Positions 9,322 through 19,143 of a DNA stretch of 64,000 nt are shown piece by piece (position 1 is the first letter of the stretch; every line of letters starts with the position of its first letter). Where the stretch lies: positions 211,865 to 275,864 of the forward strand of contig NZ_JAHKQO010000036.1 of NCBI RefSeq assembly GCF_018861065.1, read 5' to 3'. The notes under the pieces are model-generated. The model had not been told where the DNA came from and did no database searches. It worked only from the letters and a program-made list of their open reading frames with translations. The DNA comes from Paraglaciecola arctica (GTDB lineage Bacteria; Pseudomonadota; Gammaproteobacteria; Enterobacterales; Alteromonadaceae). A program made the translations under genes and the position numbers.

Positions 9322-9864
9322 ATGAGTTCAGTACAGTTTTTAATTGATTTTGTTTTTAACATTTATTTGATGGTGGTGTTATTGCGACTGTGGTTACAAT
9401 TTGCCAGGGCCGACTTTTACAACCCTTTCAGCCAGTTTGTGGTCAAAGCCACACAACCAATTGTGGCTCCAATGCGCAGATTGATACCTGCAATTGGACG
9501 TTTAGATACCGCAACCTTAATACTAGCGTTACTGGTAGCAGGACTAAAAATTGTGGTTCTGAACTTAGTACTAGGAGGGACAGGATTAAACCTATTGTCT
9601 TTAGTCATAGTGTCATTTGTTATTGTACTAAAAGAATCACTCACCCTAGTGATGTATGTATTGATATTACGCGCCATTATGAGCTGGGTAAGCCAAGGAA
9701 GAAATCCAATGGAAATGGTACTCGCTCAACTCACTGAACCTATGCTGGCACCGATACGTCGAAGGATGCCTGATATGGGAGGATTAGATTTGTCTGTCAT
9801 GGTGGTGATTGTGTTATTACTGTTTATTCAGAAGCTACTCGGTGATTTATTTGGAATTTTTTAA
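9322..9864 (+). CDS. yggT: YggT family integral membrane protein
   Basis: A 180-residue inner-membrane protein made of two YggT repeats. Each repeat has a hydrophobic helix followed by a 'P(M/I)xxPxRRxxP' loop: PIVAPMRRLIPAIG near 47-60 and PMLAPIRRRMPDMG near 140-153. About four membrane segments are visible. The family has been linked to osmotic tolerance, but its mechanism is unknown. The gene follows proC by 46 bases, and the next gene begins one base after its stop. Confidence 0.92.
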   Translation: MSSVQFLIDFVFNIYLMVVLLRLWLQFARADFYNPFSQFVVKATQPIVAPMRRLIPAIGRLDTATLILALLVAGLKIVVLNLVLGGTGLNLLSLVIVSFVIVLKESLTLVMYVLILRAIMSWVSQGRNPMEMVLAQLTEPMLAPIRRRMPDMGGLDLSVMVVIVLLLFIQKLLGDLFGIF

Positions 9865-9865
9865 A

Positions 9866-10303
9866 ATGAAAAATAACAAAAGCCTCTCGGCAATTCTTTG
9901 CTTAACTTTGGGTTTGCTTTTTTTAAACTCTGCCAACGCCGAACAAAAGCAACAACTGGGTAGCTGGGATGTGCACTATATGGCGTTAAATAGTACCTTT
10001 TTAACACCCCAAGTAGCCAAGGAATATGGCATTGTGCGTAGCAAATATAACGGACTGATAAACATTTCGGTACTAAACACCGAGGACCAATCTGCGCAAT
10101 CTGTGGTATTAACAGGCCAAGCCAAAAATTTGCTTGGCGTAGTTAAAGAGTTAAAGTTTAAACAAGTAACTGAAGGCAAAGCTATCTATTACTTGGCCAC
10201 ATTGCCGTTTAGTGACCAAGAGCAATATCGCATATCAGTTGATATTAATAACGGGCTCGAATTAAAAACTTTAAAATTCCAACATAAATTTTATGCTGAT
10301 TAA
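9866..10303 (+). CDS. DUF4426 periplasmic protein
   Basis: A 145-residue protein with a clear signal peptide (MKNNKSLSAILCLTLG to SANA, cut near residue 25). The mature part resembles DUF4426: 'GSWDVHYMALNSTFLTPQVAKEYG' and a beta-rich remainder. The ATG at 9866 is chosen because it begins the signal peptide. The frame extends upstream into yggT but without a sensible N-terminus. One base separates it from the yggT stop, so translation is probably coupled. The function is unknown; it is commonly the last gene of this cluster. Confidence 0.85.
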   Translation: MKNNKSLSAILCLTLGLLFLNSANAEQKQQLGSWDVHYMALNSTFLTPQVAKEYGIVRSKYNGLINISVLNTEDQSAQSVVLTGQAKNLLGVVKELKFKQVTEGKAIYYLATLPFSDQEQYRISVDINNGLELKTLKFQHKFYAD

Positions 10304-10395
10304 ATCTCGCACTTTAGACTTATGGCTAATAGCGAATAAATCATTGATGTTTTAAAGTTAAGAGCTAATTTTAATCTTTCGAAACTTTTTGAGAT

Positions 10396-11691
10396 ATGGC
10401 CACTAACAACTTGCCTAAAAAACAGTCTATAAAAGTGAGTCGCCGCCAAGCTCTTAAGTCTATCGGTCAAGCTGTCGTGGGTGCAACCGTAATTACCCAA
10501 GCCCCTTATGTATTTGCTAAACAACGCACCCAACTCAAAGTTTTGGGTACCCATGTTACATTGCAAGCAGAGATACGTAAAAAAGCCATGGAAGACTTGG
10601 GTATAGACTTGATTTTTGAGCCTAGAGGCAGCGCTGCAGTTTTGCAAAAAGCATTGATGAACCCTAGTTCGTTTGATCTTTATGAGCAGTGGTCCAATAG
10701 CATTAAGCCGCTTTGGACAAGTCGTTCAATACAATCGATTGACAAGAAGCGACTACAATATTGGGACGAAATTAACCCCTTATGTAAAACTGGGCAAGTC
10801 GCTGCCAATGCAAGCTTTGGCGCCGGTGACGCTCCATACAAAATGTTACATGTGCAACCCGATGGAAAGTTAGGCAGCGAACATACCGAGCAAATTAGTT
10901 TTTTACCCTATGTTCACAATGTTGATTCATTTGGTTATAACACCAATGTAATTGAACCAGGGGAAGCCTATAAAACAGAAAGCTGGGGTTGGTTACTTGA
11001 CCCAAGATATACAGGCAAAGTAGGTATAGTGAATGCGCCTACCATAGGTTTATTTGATTTAGTCCTTGCCACACAAGCACAAGGATTAGTTAAATTTGAA
11101 GACATTGGTAATTTAACCAAAATAGATTTAGATCGCCTTTTTGATGTGCTCATTGATTTTAAGCGCCAGAATCATTTTGGCGGTTTTTGGAATTCGGTAC
11201 CTGAATCTGTAGATTATATGCGCACTAATCGTGTGGTAATTGAAAGCATGTTTTCGCCCGCGGTATCCGCATTAAACGGACAAAATATACCCGTCAGATT
11301 TGCAGCACCTAAAGAAGGTTACCGCGGTTGGCATGGGGTAATGTGTTTATCTGCCGCTTCTAAGGGAAAAAATAAGGACGCGGCCTATGACTATATGAAT
11401 TGGTGGTTATCTGGCTGGCCCGGCGCCTTTGTCGCCAAACAAGGATACTATATCTCTAACCCTCAACGTTCAGCTCCATATTTGAGTTCCGCAGAATGGG
11501 ACTATTGGTATCAAGGAAAAAGAGCCTCTCAAGACTTAAGAGGAACAGACAACAAAATTTCAGTGAGACAAGGTGATATACGTAACGGGGGAAGTTACAT
11601 CAAACGTTTTAGTAATGTTGCTGTTTGGAATACCGCTATGCCTACCTACGATTACAGCGTGCAAAAATGGTATGAATTTATTAGCTCTTAG
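10396..11691 (+). CDS. Tat-exported extracellular solute-binding protein, orphan, paired with a sensor kinase
   Basis: A 431-residue periplasmic binding protein of the PotD/ABC type-2 class. The N-terminus carries a twin-arginine signal (SRRQALKSIGQAVVG, then a hydrophobic stretch ending near VFA), so the protein should be exported folded. The mature part has the usual two-lobe pattern (VLGTHVTLQAEIRKKA; GYNTNVIEPGEAYK; DYMNWWLSGWPGAF). No permease or ATPase gene is nearby. Instead, a TorS-like hybrid kinase starts 17 bases downstream. I infer that the protein presents a ligand to that kinase rather than feeding a transporter; a polyamine or similar small cation is only a guess from family resemblance. 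Confidence 0.85.
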   Translation: MATNNLPKKQSIKVSRRQALKSIGQAVVGATVITQAPYVFAKQRTQLKVLGTHVTLQAEIRKKAMEDLGIDLIFEPRGSAAVLQKALMNPSSFDLYEQWSNSIKPLWTSRSIQSIDKKRLQYWDEINPLCKTGQVAANASFGAGDAPYKMLHVQPDGKLGSEHTEQISFLPYVHNVDSFGYNTNVIEPGEAYKTESWGWLLDPRYTGKVGIVNAPTIGLFDLVLATQAQGLVKFEDIGNLTKIDLDRLFDVLIDFKRQNHFGGFWNSVPESVDYMRTNRVVIESMFSPAVSALNGQNIPVRFAAPKEGYRGWHGVMCLSAASKGKNKDAAYDYMNWWLSGWPGAFVAKQGYYISNPQRSAPYLSSAEWDYWYQGKRASQDLRGTDNKISVRQGDIRNGGSYIKRFSNVAVWNTAMPTYDYSVQKWYEFISS

Positions 11692-11708
11692 TCAGCTCAG
11701 GGGATCAC

Positions 11709-14447
11709 GTGTTCAGAACCATAAAAGTCCAAATACTACTGATATTAGTTACCCTAGTATTGTTGTTGTTATCACAAGTATTTTTATCTAGAAACAGCCA
11801 ATCCACTTTCGTCGACGTTCTTGATTTAACCCAACAAGCTGTAGTTAAGGTGGGTTTGGTACGAGAGCTAGAAAGAGATGTTATCGATTTACAGCGTAAC
11901 GTACTCATCTATAAAGAATCTGCCAGTGGTTCCGCCATTCGCCGTTTTGACTTACTAATCGAACAAAGCCAAGACAACTTAAAACGCTTGGAAAGTCTCA
12001 TTTCTAAAGAAGAAAATAATGAAGTTTTTTTCGACTATATCACTCGAATGCGTTCTCACCTATATGATTACAAGGAAAATTTTAGCAGTGTGGTGGCTGG
12101 TAGAAGCGAACAACAAACACTTTATAATTCGGGACTATCCAGTGAGCTTGAAACCTTATTTAATAGCATTAAAGATAGTCAATACCAGGCACATTCAGGC
12201 TTGGATATTCTTGAAAATGCCAAGTACCATATAGCGCGAGCAGAAATTCTTCTGCTGCAGTATTTGCAGACCCCAGACCAACAATTGGTTGAGCCATTTC
12301 AGCAAGAAATTATGCAGGCCAAATTACAGATTAATAAACAGTTAAGCATAAATGGACAGTATCAAGCGGTTATTGATAGACTTAGTCTATTAGAAAATAA
12401 CTTTCTGCAATTGACTCAAATCACCCGCGGTTATTTATTTTTAGTCAACGTAGTAATGGCTGGTACAGCAAATGAATTTTTGTTTCTAGCCAGAGAGTTA
12501 GACAAACTGGTGACTGAGCAATTAGTCGCAACCAATATGGGGGTTAAACTGACCCTCGACAATACAAGCTTAAGTAGCAACCTGTTTTCGGCAATAGGTA
12601 TTATTTTAGCCATTGCCACCGCATTGTTTTTAGCCTACAAAATAATGCTACCAATCAATACGATCACTAGTGTTTTCCAGCGCTTAGCCTTGGGAAAAGA
12701 TGTTAAAAGTATTCCTAGCCTGCATCGCAGGGATGAAATAGGTCAACTAGCAAAAGCAGCGGACGTTTTCCGTAAAAAAAACCAACAAACTGCTACTTTG
12801 TTGCAACAATCACAATCTTTAAATGCGCAACAAGAAGCACTAAATTCTGAATTAGTGGCGTCCAAACAAAAAGTCGAACAAGCGACTGCATCTAAGAGTA
12901 TGTTTTTAGCTAATATGAGCCATGAAATTCGTACACCAATGAATGGCATTATTGGAATGTTAGAGATTGTATTACGTTCAAAATTAACCGAGTCCCAAAG
13001 AGAACAACTGACTAAAGCAGCGCACTCTGGTCAAATATTAATGAGTTTAATTAACGACATTCTTGATTTTTCTAAAATTGAGGCCGGTAAGTTAGACATT
13101 GAAAGTACCGAATTTTCAGTGGAATCACTGTTTGCAAACGTATTAGCCAATATTGGTAATCGAGCTCAAGAAAAAAATCTCAATGTACGCTTTAACGCCA
13201 ATCCCAATATGCCCGCAAAATTAATTGGAGACCCGTTGAGGATCAGTCAAGTTTTGCTGAATCTATGCAGTAACGCTGTTAAGTTTACTCGAAATGGGCA
13301 TATTTCCATTAACGTCGATTTCCAATTACATGATGATACACAACTCGTTAGTTTGTTTATTGAAGTAACTGATAGCGGCATTGGAATGACTCAAGAACAA
13401 GTCAGTACAATATTCGATTCATTTACTCAAGCTGATGGCTCTACTAGTAGAAAATTTGGAGGTAGTGGACTAGGGCTTTCAATAGTGACCCAGCTAGTCG
13501 AATTGATGGGTGGCAGTGTCACCGTTAATTCTGAAGAGAACAAAGGCAGCACCTTCAAAGTTAACTTATTACTGAATAGGTCACAAAGCCTAGACCAAGT
13601 CATGGCAAGGCTACCCGCACAAAATGGCAAGTTATATTATTTTAGCGCAGGCCGTAAAGGGTTCTTTAACACTGAATATATCGAAAAGTCAGGATTAAAC
13701 TACCACCATTTCCCGCAGAGACAGATGTCTGCGATGCTTAAAGACATAAGTTGCAACGACACGGTTTTACTCGACATTGAAGATCAAGCCGTATTTAGAA
13801 GCAACCATGAAATAATCGACAAACTTTTCAGCCAATCAATAAAGGTAGGCTTTGTTACTGACTCCCAACCCAGTAACTTACCCAAGCAATTATTAGCCAC
13901 ATGGCCAGCTAAGTGTTTATCACACCCTTTTACACCGCAACAAGCCAGTACCTTCTTAAAACATTTAGTAGATACTAATTTAAACGCTGAGCCTGCTGAC
14001 ATTATTTCCAATCATAACCATCAGACTACCCTCTCTCAATATGAGGGACACATATTATTAGTTGAAGATAATAGTATTAATCAAGCTGTTGCCAGCGAAA
14101 TGCTGAAATTAATGGGCCTCACCTACGACATTGCCGAAAATGGTTACCAAGCCGTCACTAAAATAGTCAATTCGCCACAATACGATCTAGTCTTAATGGA
14201 TATACAAATGCCTGTCATGGATGGTTATGAAGCAACACGTACATTAAGACAACGAGGCCACAACGATCTGATTATTTGTGGTTTATCCGCAAACGCTATG
14301 AAGCAAGATTATGCTAAAGCCAAAGAAGCTGGGATGGACGATTATATAGTCAAACCAATAAAACAACTCGTTCTAGAAGACCTAGTCGCCAAGTACTTAC
14401 CCAAAAAATCCATGATAGAGAGTGACATTGTTGGCTTAGAGCAGTAA
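11709..14447 (+). CDS. TorS-like hybrid sensor histidine kinase
   Basis: A 912-residue membrane sensor. Order: TM helix (about 8-27), a long all-helical periplasmic domain (28-290), a second TM (292-314), HAMP (314-367) and HisKA with phospho-acceptor His405 (FLANMSHEIRTPMNG). An HATPase domain follows (N, G1 and G2 boxes around DSGIGM and GGSGLGLS), then a receiver with Asp831 (LVLMDIQMPVMDG). A region near 620-770 looks like a degenerate inserted receiver. The helical sensor domain and layout resemble TorS, but no C-terminal HPt domain is present, so a separate HPt and output regulator are needed. The GTG start at 11709 has AGGGGA upstream. It is almost certainly co-transcribed with the solute-binding protein before it. 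Confidence 0.92.
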   Translation: MFRTIKVQILLILVTLVLLLLSQVFLSRNSQSTFVDVLDLTQQAVVKVGLVRELERDVIDLQRNVLIYKESASGSAIRRFDLLIEQSQDNLKRLESLISKEENNEVFFDYITRMRSHLYDYKENFSSVVAGRSEQQTLYNSGLSSELETLFNSIKDSQYQAHSGLDILENAKYHIARAEILLLQYLQTPDQQLVEPFQQEIMQAKLQINKQLSINGQYQAVIDRLSLLENNFLQLTQITRGYLFLVNVVMAGTANEFLFLARELDKLVTEQLVATNMGVKLTLDNTSLSSNLFSAIGIILAIATALFLAYKIMLPINTITSVFQRLALGKDVKSIPSLHRRDEIGQLAKAADVFRKKNQQTATLLQQSQSLNAQQEALNSELVASKQKVEQATASKSMFLANMSHEIRTPMNGIIGMLEIVLRSKLTESQREQLTKAAHSGQILMSLINDILDFSKIEAGKLDIESTEFSVESLFANVLANIGNRAQEKNLNVRFNANPNMPAKLIGDPLRISQVLLNLCSNAVKFTRNGHISINVDFQLHDDTQLVSLFIEVTDSGIGMTQEQVSTIFDSFTQADGSTSRKFGGSGLGLSIVTQLVELMGGSVTVNSEENKGSTFKVNLLLNRSQSLDQVMARLPAQNGKLYYFSAGRKGFFNTEYIEKSGLNYHHFPQRQMSAMLKDISCNDTVLLDIEDQAVFRSNHEIIDKLFSQSIKVGFVTDSQPSNLPKQLLATWPAKCLSHPFTPQQASTFLKHLVDTNLNAEPADIISNHNHQTTLSQYEGHILLVEDNSINQAVASEMLKLMGLTYDIAENGYQAVTKIVNSPQYDLVLMDIQMPVMDGYEATRTLRQRGHNDLIICGLSANAMKQDYAKAKEAGMDDYIVKPIKQLVLEDLVAKYLPKKSMIESDIVGLEQ

Positions 14448-14530
14448 ACCAATACCCACGCCTAAACCAACTTGCCACTCATTTCTTTAGAAAGCTCTGG
14501 ATGAGCTCAAAACATTAATATCGGATTCGA

Positions 14531-15931
14531 CTAACCTTGCATTTCTTCCAACTCTTTTCCTTTGGTTTCATACACAAACTTAATCACAAAGAAGATTGAA
14601 AGCGCAGCACATAAAGTATAAAAGCCGTAAGCTCCAGCCAATCCAATACTTGCGAGCATAATAGGGAAAGTCATGGTAATCGCAAAATTTGCTAGCCATT
14701 GAGCTAAACCCGCAACCGCTAGTCCTGAACCTCGGATTTGATTAGGGAACATCTCTCCCAACATGACCCACATCACAGGTCCCCATGATAAATTGAAGAA
14801 AAACACATAAGCGTTAGCTGCCACTAAGGCTAATGTACCCAGCTCACCTAGATCTAGGTTGCCATTTGTGTCTACCACCGCATTGCCAAACGCGTAAACC
14901 AATAAACCTAAAGTCACTGCCATGCCAATTGAACCAAGGGTCAAGAAGGGTTTACGGCCTACTTTATCGATTAGATACATAGTTAACACAACTGCCGCTA
15001 TGCTCACCGCGCCACTGATAATATTAATAAGCAGTGCGTCACCTTCTGAAAAGCCTACTGCTTGCCATAACACTGCACCGTAGTAAAACACTACGTTGAT
15101 ACCCACTAGTTGCTGAAAGGTCGCTAAACCAATACCAACCCAAACAATAGTGCGTATCTTTCCGGTGGTTTTTTCTTTTAAGTCAGCTAGTTTAGGTTGC
15201 TGAATTTCAGTCGACAACGACTGTTGAATTTCAACAAGTTTTTGCTGACCAGCGACATCACCATATAATTTTCCAAGCACAACTTGCGCTTCTTCGTTTC
15301 TAGTATCTAATACTAAAAACCGTGGACTTTCGGGGATAAATATCAAAGTGACCAGAAACAGTGATGCTGGCAGCAATTCTATCCAAAACATCCATCGCCA
15401 CGCCTCAAACTCCATCCAAAATGTCGCGGTAGACGCTCCAGCAAAATTAACGATCAAATAATTACTCACAAAAGCCGTGAATAACCCAATTACAATGGCA
15501 ACTTGTTGAATCGACGCTAAACGACCACGTAACCTAGCGGGGGCAATTTCACTTATGTAAGCCGGAGCCATAACCGATGCAGCACCTACCGCTAAGCCTC
15601 CTAAAAACCGATATATAATGAACTCTGCTGAAGACTCAGATACCCCTGAGCCCCAAGCACTGATAATAAAAAAAACGGCTGTAGCCAATAATAAAGATTT
15701 ACGCCCATATTTATCGGCTAGTCGACCTGCGGTAAACGCGCCTACAGCACAACCTAGCAACATACTAGATACATTAAAACCTGTACCTATATCTTGTGAG
15801 TTAAATGCAATCCTTAATCCATCAACCGTGCCATTTATCACACCACTATCAAAGCCAAATAAAAACCCACCGATAGTGGCAACACAGCTGATTAAAACAA
15901 TAAACAGCATATTCTCGTTATTCTGCGCCAA
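14531..15931 (-). CDS. MFS sugar porter (sugar:H+ symporter)
   Basis: A 466-residue twelve-helix transporter of the sugar porter family (XylE/GalP/AraE-like). Signatures: GGFLFGFDSGVINGT in TM1, the loop GRLADKYGRKS, PESPRFLV after TM6, QQLVGINVVFYYG in TM7 and the second loop DKVGRKPFL. The substrate cannot be read from the sequence. The TTG at 15931 is taken as start because AGAGGA lies seven bases upstream; the first ATG is seven codons inside. A LacI-type operator lies 66-79 bases upstream of the start, indicating sugar-responsive control. No sugar-catabolic gene is adjacent. Confidence 0.93.
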   Translation of the reverse strand: MAQNNENMLFIVLISCVATIGGFLFGFDSGVINGTVDGLRIAFNSQDIGTGFNVSSMLLGCAVGAFTAGRLADKYGRKSLLLATAVFFIISAWGSGVSESSAEFIIYRFLGGLAVGAASVMAPAYISEIAPARLRGRLASIQQVAIVIGLFTAFVSNYLIVNFAGASTATFWMEFEAWRWMFWIELLPASLFLVTLIFIPESPRFLVLDTRNEEAQVVLGKLYGDVAGQQKLVEIQQSLSTEIQQPKLADLKEKTTGKIRTIVWVGIGLATFQQLVGINVVFYYGAVLWQAVGFSEGDALLINIISGAVSIAAVVLTMYLIDKVGRKPFLTLGSIGMAVTLGLLVYAFGNAVVDTNGNLDLGELGTLALVAANAYVFFFNLSWGPVMWVMLGEMFPNQIRGSGLAVAGLAQWLANFAITMTFPIMLASIGLAGAYGFYTLCAALSIFFVIKFVYETKGKELEEMQG

Positions 15932-16398
15932 AATTATATCCTCTTGTGCAATTAGCCCATTTTTCTGGAGGCTATGGTGAACTAATAGCGTTTTAATGTA
16001 AACGTTTGCATATTATCATGTTAATTTTTTGTGTTATTGTTTTTTGTATTCAGAGAGCTTGCTCAGGGTAACTTTCGGCCTAACTCCAACATCAACTCTA
16101 TTCTAATTTTGGTCGGATATAGTGTTGTGATTGAACTAGGAAAATAGGCGTGTCGATACTGGTTATGTAGATATTAATATGACCAGCTAATATGCTAATC
16201 TCACATTAGCGAATAGTGTTTTAACAATTAACGCAGTTTATATACAGCAGATGCGACACTAGGACATTTAACATTCATATAACACAATCGATATAAATCA
16301 TGACGCTTGAATATTGGTGATTAGTATCAATCACTTGTATTCTCGGTCGTTGTAATTTTTACTTATCCCATTTCACTAACTTTAACCTCGAGACAAGC
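15932..16398. other. Divergent intergenic region between sugar porter and serC
   Basis: 467 bases without a gene. It holds the LacI-type operator at 15997-16010 near the porter and must hold the serC promoter on the other side. It is AT-rich, with no further strong hairpin or repeat that I can support. Confidence 0.6.
15997..16010. promoter_or_regulatory. LacI-family operator upstream of the sugar porter
   Basis: TGTAAACGTTTGCA matches the classic LacI/GalR-family half-site pattern TGnAAnCGnTTnCA at every fixed position and is nearly palindromic. It lies in the promoter region of the minus-strand sugar porter. No LacI-type regulator gene is in the window. Confidence 0.7.
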
Positions 16399-17523
16399 AT
16401 GCATCCTAACCTTAAACCTAGCAACCCTAACTTTTCATCTGGCCCATGTGCTAAAAGGCCCGGTTACGATGTCAGTAAACTGGATTTATCTGTATTGGGA
16501 AGATCTCACCGGGCAACCATTGGTAAAAAAGCCCTCAAAAGTGCCTGTGTTGATACAGCAAAAATTTTGGGATTGCCGCAAGGATATAGAGTAGCGGTGG
16601 TTCCCGCTTCCGATACTGGTGCGATGGAAATGGCTATGTGGTCAATGTTAGGTGAACGCCCAGTAGATGTAGTGTATTGGGAGTCTTTTGGGCAAGGCTG
16701 GGCTACCGACATTACTAAACAGTTAGATTTAGAAGACACTCGTATTTTAAGTGCAGACTACGGACAAATTCCCGCATTGGAAGAGGTTAACTGTGACCAC
16801 GATGTAGTCTTTACCTGGAATGGCACCACTTCAGGTGTAAAAGTGCCGAATGCTGATTGGATAGATGAGAACCGCAAGGGCTTAACGTTTTGTGACGCCA
16901 CTTCGGCTGTATTCGCCCAAGAAGTAGACTGGAACAAACTTGACGTGATTACCTACAGCTGGCAAAAAGTGCTGGGGGGAGAAGGTGGTCATGGCATGTT
17001 AATACTTAGCCCTCGCGCAGTAGAGCGCCTTGAGAGTTATGTGCCCCCTCGTCCATTACCTAAAATTTTTAGAATGACTAAAGGCGGTAAATTAATTGAA
17101 GATCTATTTACAGGAGCCACAATCAATACCCCTTCCATGTTGTGTGTGGTGGATTATTTAGACGCGCTAAATTGGGTTGAATCATTAGGTGGCGTAGCGG
17201 CAACTATCGCTCGTGCTAATGAAAACTTGGCCACCATTGAAGCGTTTGTAGCACAACAACCTTGGATAGAGTTTTTGGCACAAGACAGTCATATTCGTTC
17301 CAATACAAGTGTATGTTTAACCCTAGACATGTCCCCTGAGCAAGTTAAATCCGTCATCAAACTGCTTGAAGAACACCAAGTCGCCTATGACATTGGAGCC
17401 TATCGAGATGCCCCAGCTGGATTAAGAATTTGGTGCGGCGCTACCATCGAAAACAGTAATTTAGAGTCACTATTGCCTTGGCTAGAATGGGCTTACCATA
17501 GTGTCAAAAAACAAATTCTTTAA
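16399..17523 (+). CDS. serC: Phosphoserine aminotransferase, archaeal/alphaproteobacterial type
   Basis: PLP enzyme converting 3-phosphohydroxypyruvate and glutamate to phosphoserine. The 374-residue protein begins with the '[15 protein letters not shown]' signature of the second SerC class (Methanosarcina/alphaproteobacterial type) rather than the usual enterobacterial SerC. The PLP-lysine is Lys190 ([15 protein letters not shown]). It is followed 46 bases later by a phosphoglycerate dehydrogenase, so the pair supplies the first two committed steps of serine synthesis. The atypical class suggests ancient lateral acquisition, which is inference. Confidence 0.93.
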   Translation: MHPNLKPSNPNFSSGPCAKRPGYDVSKLDLSVLGRSHRATIGKKALKSACVDTAKILGLPQGYRVAVVPASDTGAMEMAMWSMLGERPVDVVYWESFGQGWATDITKQLDLEDTRILSADYGQIPALEEVNCDHDVVFTWNGTTSGVKVPNADWIDENRKGLTFCDATSAVFAQEVDWNKLDVITYSWQKVLGGEGGHGMLILSPRAVERLESYVPPRPLPKIFRMTKGGKLIEDLFTGATINTPSMLCVVDYLDALNWVESLGGVAATIARANENLATIEAFVAQQPWIEFLAQDSHIRSNTSVCLTLDMSPEQVKSVIKLLEEHQVAYDIGAYRDAPAGLRIWCGATIENSNLESLLPWLEWAYHSVKKQIL

Positions 17524-17569
17524 ACAATTTACCTTGTAAATATACGCCGCAAAATAGATTAGGAGCAAG

Positions 17570-18742
17570 ATGTTTAAAATTAAAACCTTCAATCAAATAT
17601 CAGTCAAAGGGCTAGATCGGTTTAGCCGTGAAAAATACGAAGTGAGCTCGGATATAGGTCGCCCTGACGCGGTATTATTGCGCAGTCACAAACTACACAA
17701 TGAAGTACTCGCAGATTCAGTTTTAGCGGTAGCAAGAGCTGGAGCTGGCGTAAACAATGTGCCGGTCGAAGACTACAGCAACAAAGGCATAGTGGTATTT
17801 AACACTCCCGGAGCCAATGCGAATGCGGTAAAAGAACTGGTGTTAGCCGGACTACTTTTAGGCTCTCGAGGCATTAAGTCAGGTATCGATCATGTCACTA
17901 CTTTGCACGACGTCCATGATGCAACTGAATTACATAAAACCTTAGAAACACAGAAAAAGCAATTTGCTGGCAATGAACTCAAAGGAAAAACCTTAGGCAT
18001 AATTGGATTAGGCGCTATTGGCTCCTTAGTTGCCGATATGGCACTGGCACTAGGTATGAATGTAGTAGGTTTCGACCCTGCATTATCTATTGAAGCGGCA
18101 TGGCGTTTATCAAGCGAGGTGCAAAGGGCTGAAAACATGCATGCCCTGCTGGCTCGCTGTGATTATGTCAGCCTACATGTGCCGGCTATCAAACCAACAC
18201 AGCATATGATTAATCAAGATGCACTGACTCAAGCCAAAGCTGGTATGGTTTTGGTCAATTTTGCTAGGGAATCTATAGTCGATCCACAAGCAATTGTTGA
18301 GGCACTCGATAGCGGCAAGTTAAAAGGTTACGTATGTGACTTCCCGGAACCTGTTTTTTATGGACGCAGTGATGTGATTGCCATGCCACATATCGGCGCT
18401 TCTACAGCCGAGGCTGAAGAAAACTGCGCCATCATGGCTGCGGAACAAATTATGGACTTCCTCGAAAACGGAAATATAAGAAACTCGGTTAATTTTCCAG
18501 AAGTGAGCATGTCAAGGTGTGAAGGCCAGCGTATTATTTTTGCAAATGAAAACGTGCCTAAAGTACTTGGCAGCGTGTTATCTGTTTTGGCGGACCACAA
18601 TGTTAATGTACTCGATATGATGAACAAGAGTCGTGGTGATTTAGCCTACAACATACTCGACGTTGAAAAAATGGAAAATGGTCATGTGATTGATGCAATT
18701 GCAAATATTGAGCATGTCACTTCTGTTAGACTAATCAACTAA
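17570..18742 (+). CDS. serA: D-3-phosphoglycerate dehydrogenase with C-terminal ACT domain
   Basis: Oxidises 3-phosphoglycerate to 3-phosphohydroxypyruvate with NAD. The 390-residue protein has a substrate-binding half and a Rossmann motif GIIGLGAIGSLVADMA. The catalytic region includes VNFARESIVD and PHIGASTAEAEENCA (catalytic His). A short ACT-like domain (about 320-390; GSVLSVLADHNVNVLDM) probably senses serine. An AGGAG lies seven bases before the ATG. It forms a two-gene operon with the upstream serC and is ended by a hairpin at 18750. Confidence 0.93.
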   Translation: MFKIKTFNQISVKGLDRFSREKYEVSSDIGRPDAVLLRSHKLHNEVLADSVLAVARAGAGVNNVPVEDYSNKGIVVFNTPGANANAVKELVLAGLLLGSRGIKSGIDHVTTLHDVHDATELHKTLETQKKQFAGNELKGKTLGIIGLGAIGSLVADMALALGMNVVGFDPALSIEAAWRLSSEVQRAENMHALLARCDYVSLHVPAIKPTQHMINQDALTQAKAGMVLVNFARESIVDPQAIVEALDSGKLKGYVCDFPEPVFYGRSDVIAMPHIGASTAEAEENCAIMAAEQIMDFLENGNIRNSVNFPEVSMSRCEGQRIIFANENVPKVLGSVLSVLADHNVNVLDMMNKSRGDLAYNILDVEKMENGHVIDAIANIEHVTSVRLIN

Positions 18743-18749
18743 ATTAAAG

Positions 18750-18775
18750 GGCTAGTTCAAATACGCAAACTAGCC
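18750..18775 (+). terminator. Terminator of the serC-serA operon
   Basis: A perfect 8-bp stem (GGCTAGTT with AACTAGCC) with a 10-base loop starts eight bases after the serA stop and is followed by a T-rich stretch. Confidence 0.65.
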
Positions 18776-19143
18776 AACTATTTCCTATTTTCCGCCCTTA
18801 TTTGGATCACATACCTCGGTAATAAACAATCGGGAATAACTATTTATAAAACGCGATGAGCAAAGCCCGTTCTAAAATTTCAACCCTATCGATGACAAAG
18901 TGGCAAAAGCTACTTGCCAGCTTGCGATTTAAAGCTTATTTTGCGTGTTAACGTATGGCTTGACGATATTGTGAGAATTGCCAGAGCGCATTATCGCTCG
19001 ATCGTATTTTTCTAACAGCAATTTTGTTCCAAAGAAAAAGTGCCTGCATCGCAAAGAAAACTTATTAGTCGCAATCAGTAATAAACAATATTGGTGATAT
19101 TGTCCCCTTTGTTCAAACATCTCAATCTTAAAGGTAACTAGAT
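18776..19143. other. Intergenic region before the LETM1-like gene
   Basis: About 370 bases with no supportable gene. It should contain the promoter of the following gene. I see no convincing operator or RNA gene. Confidence 0.5.
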
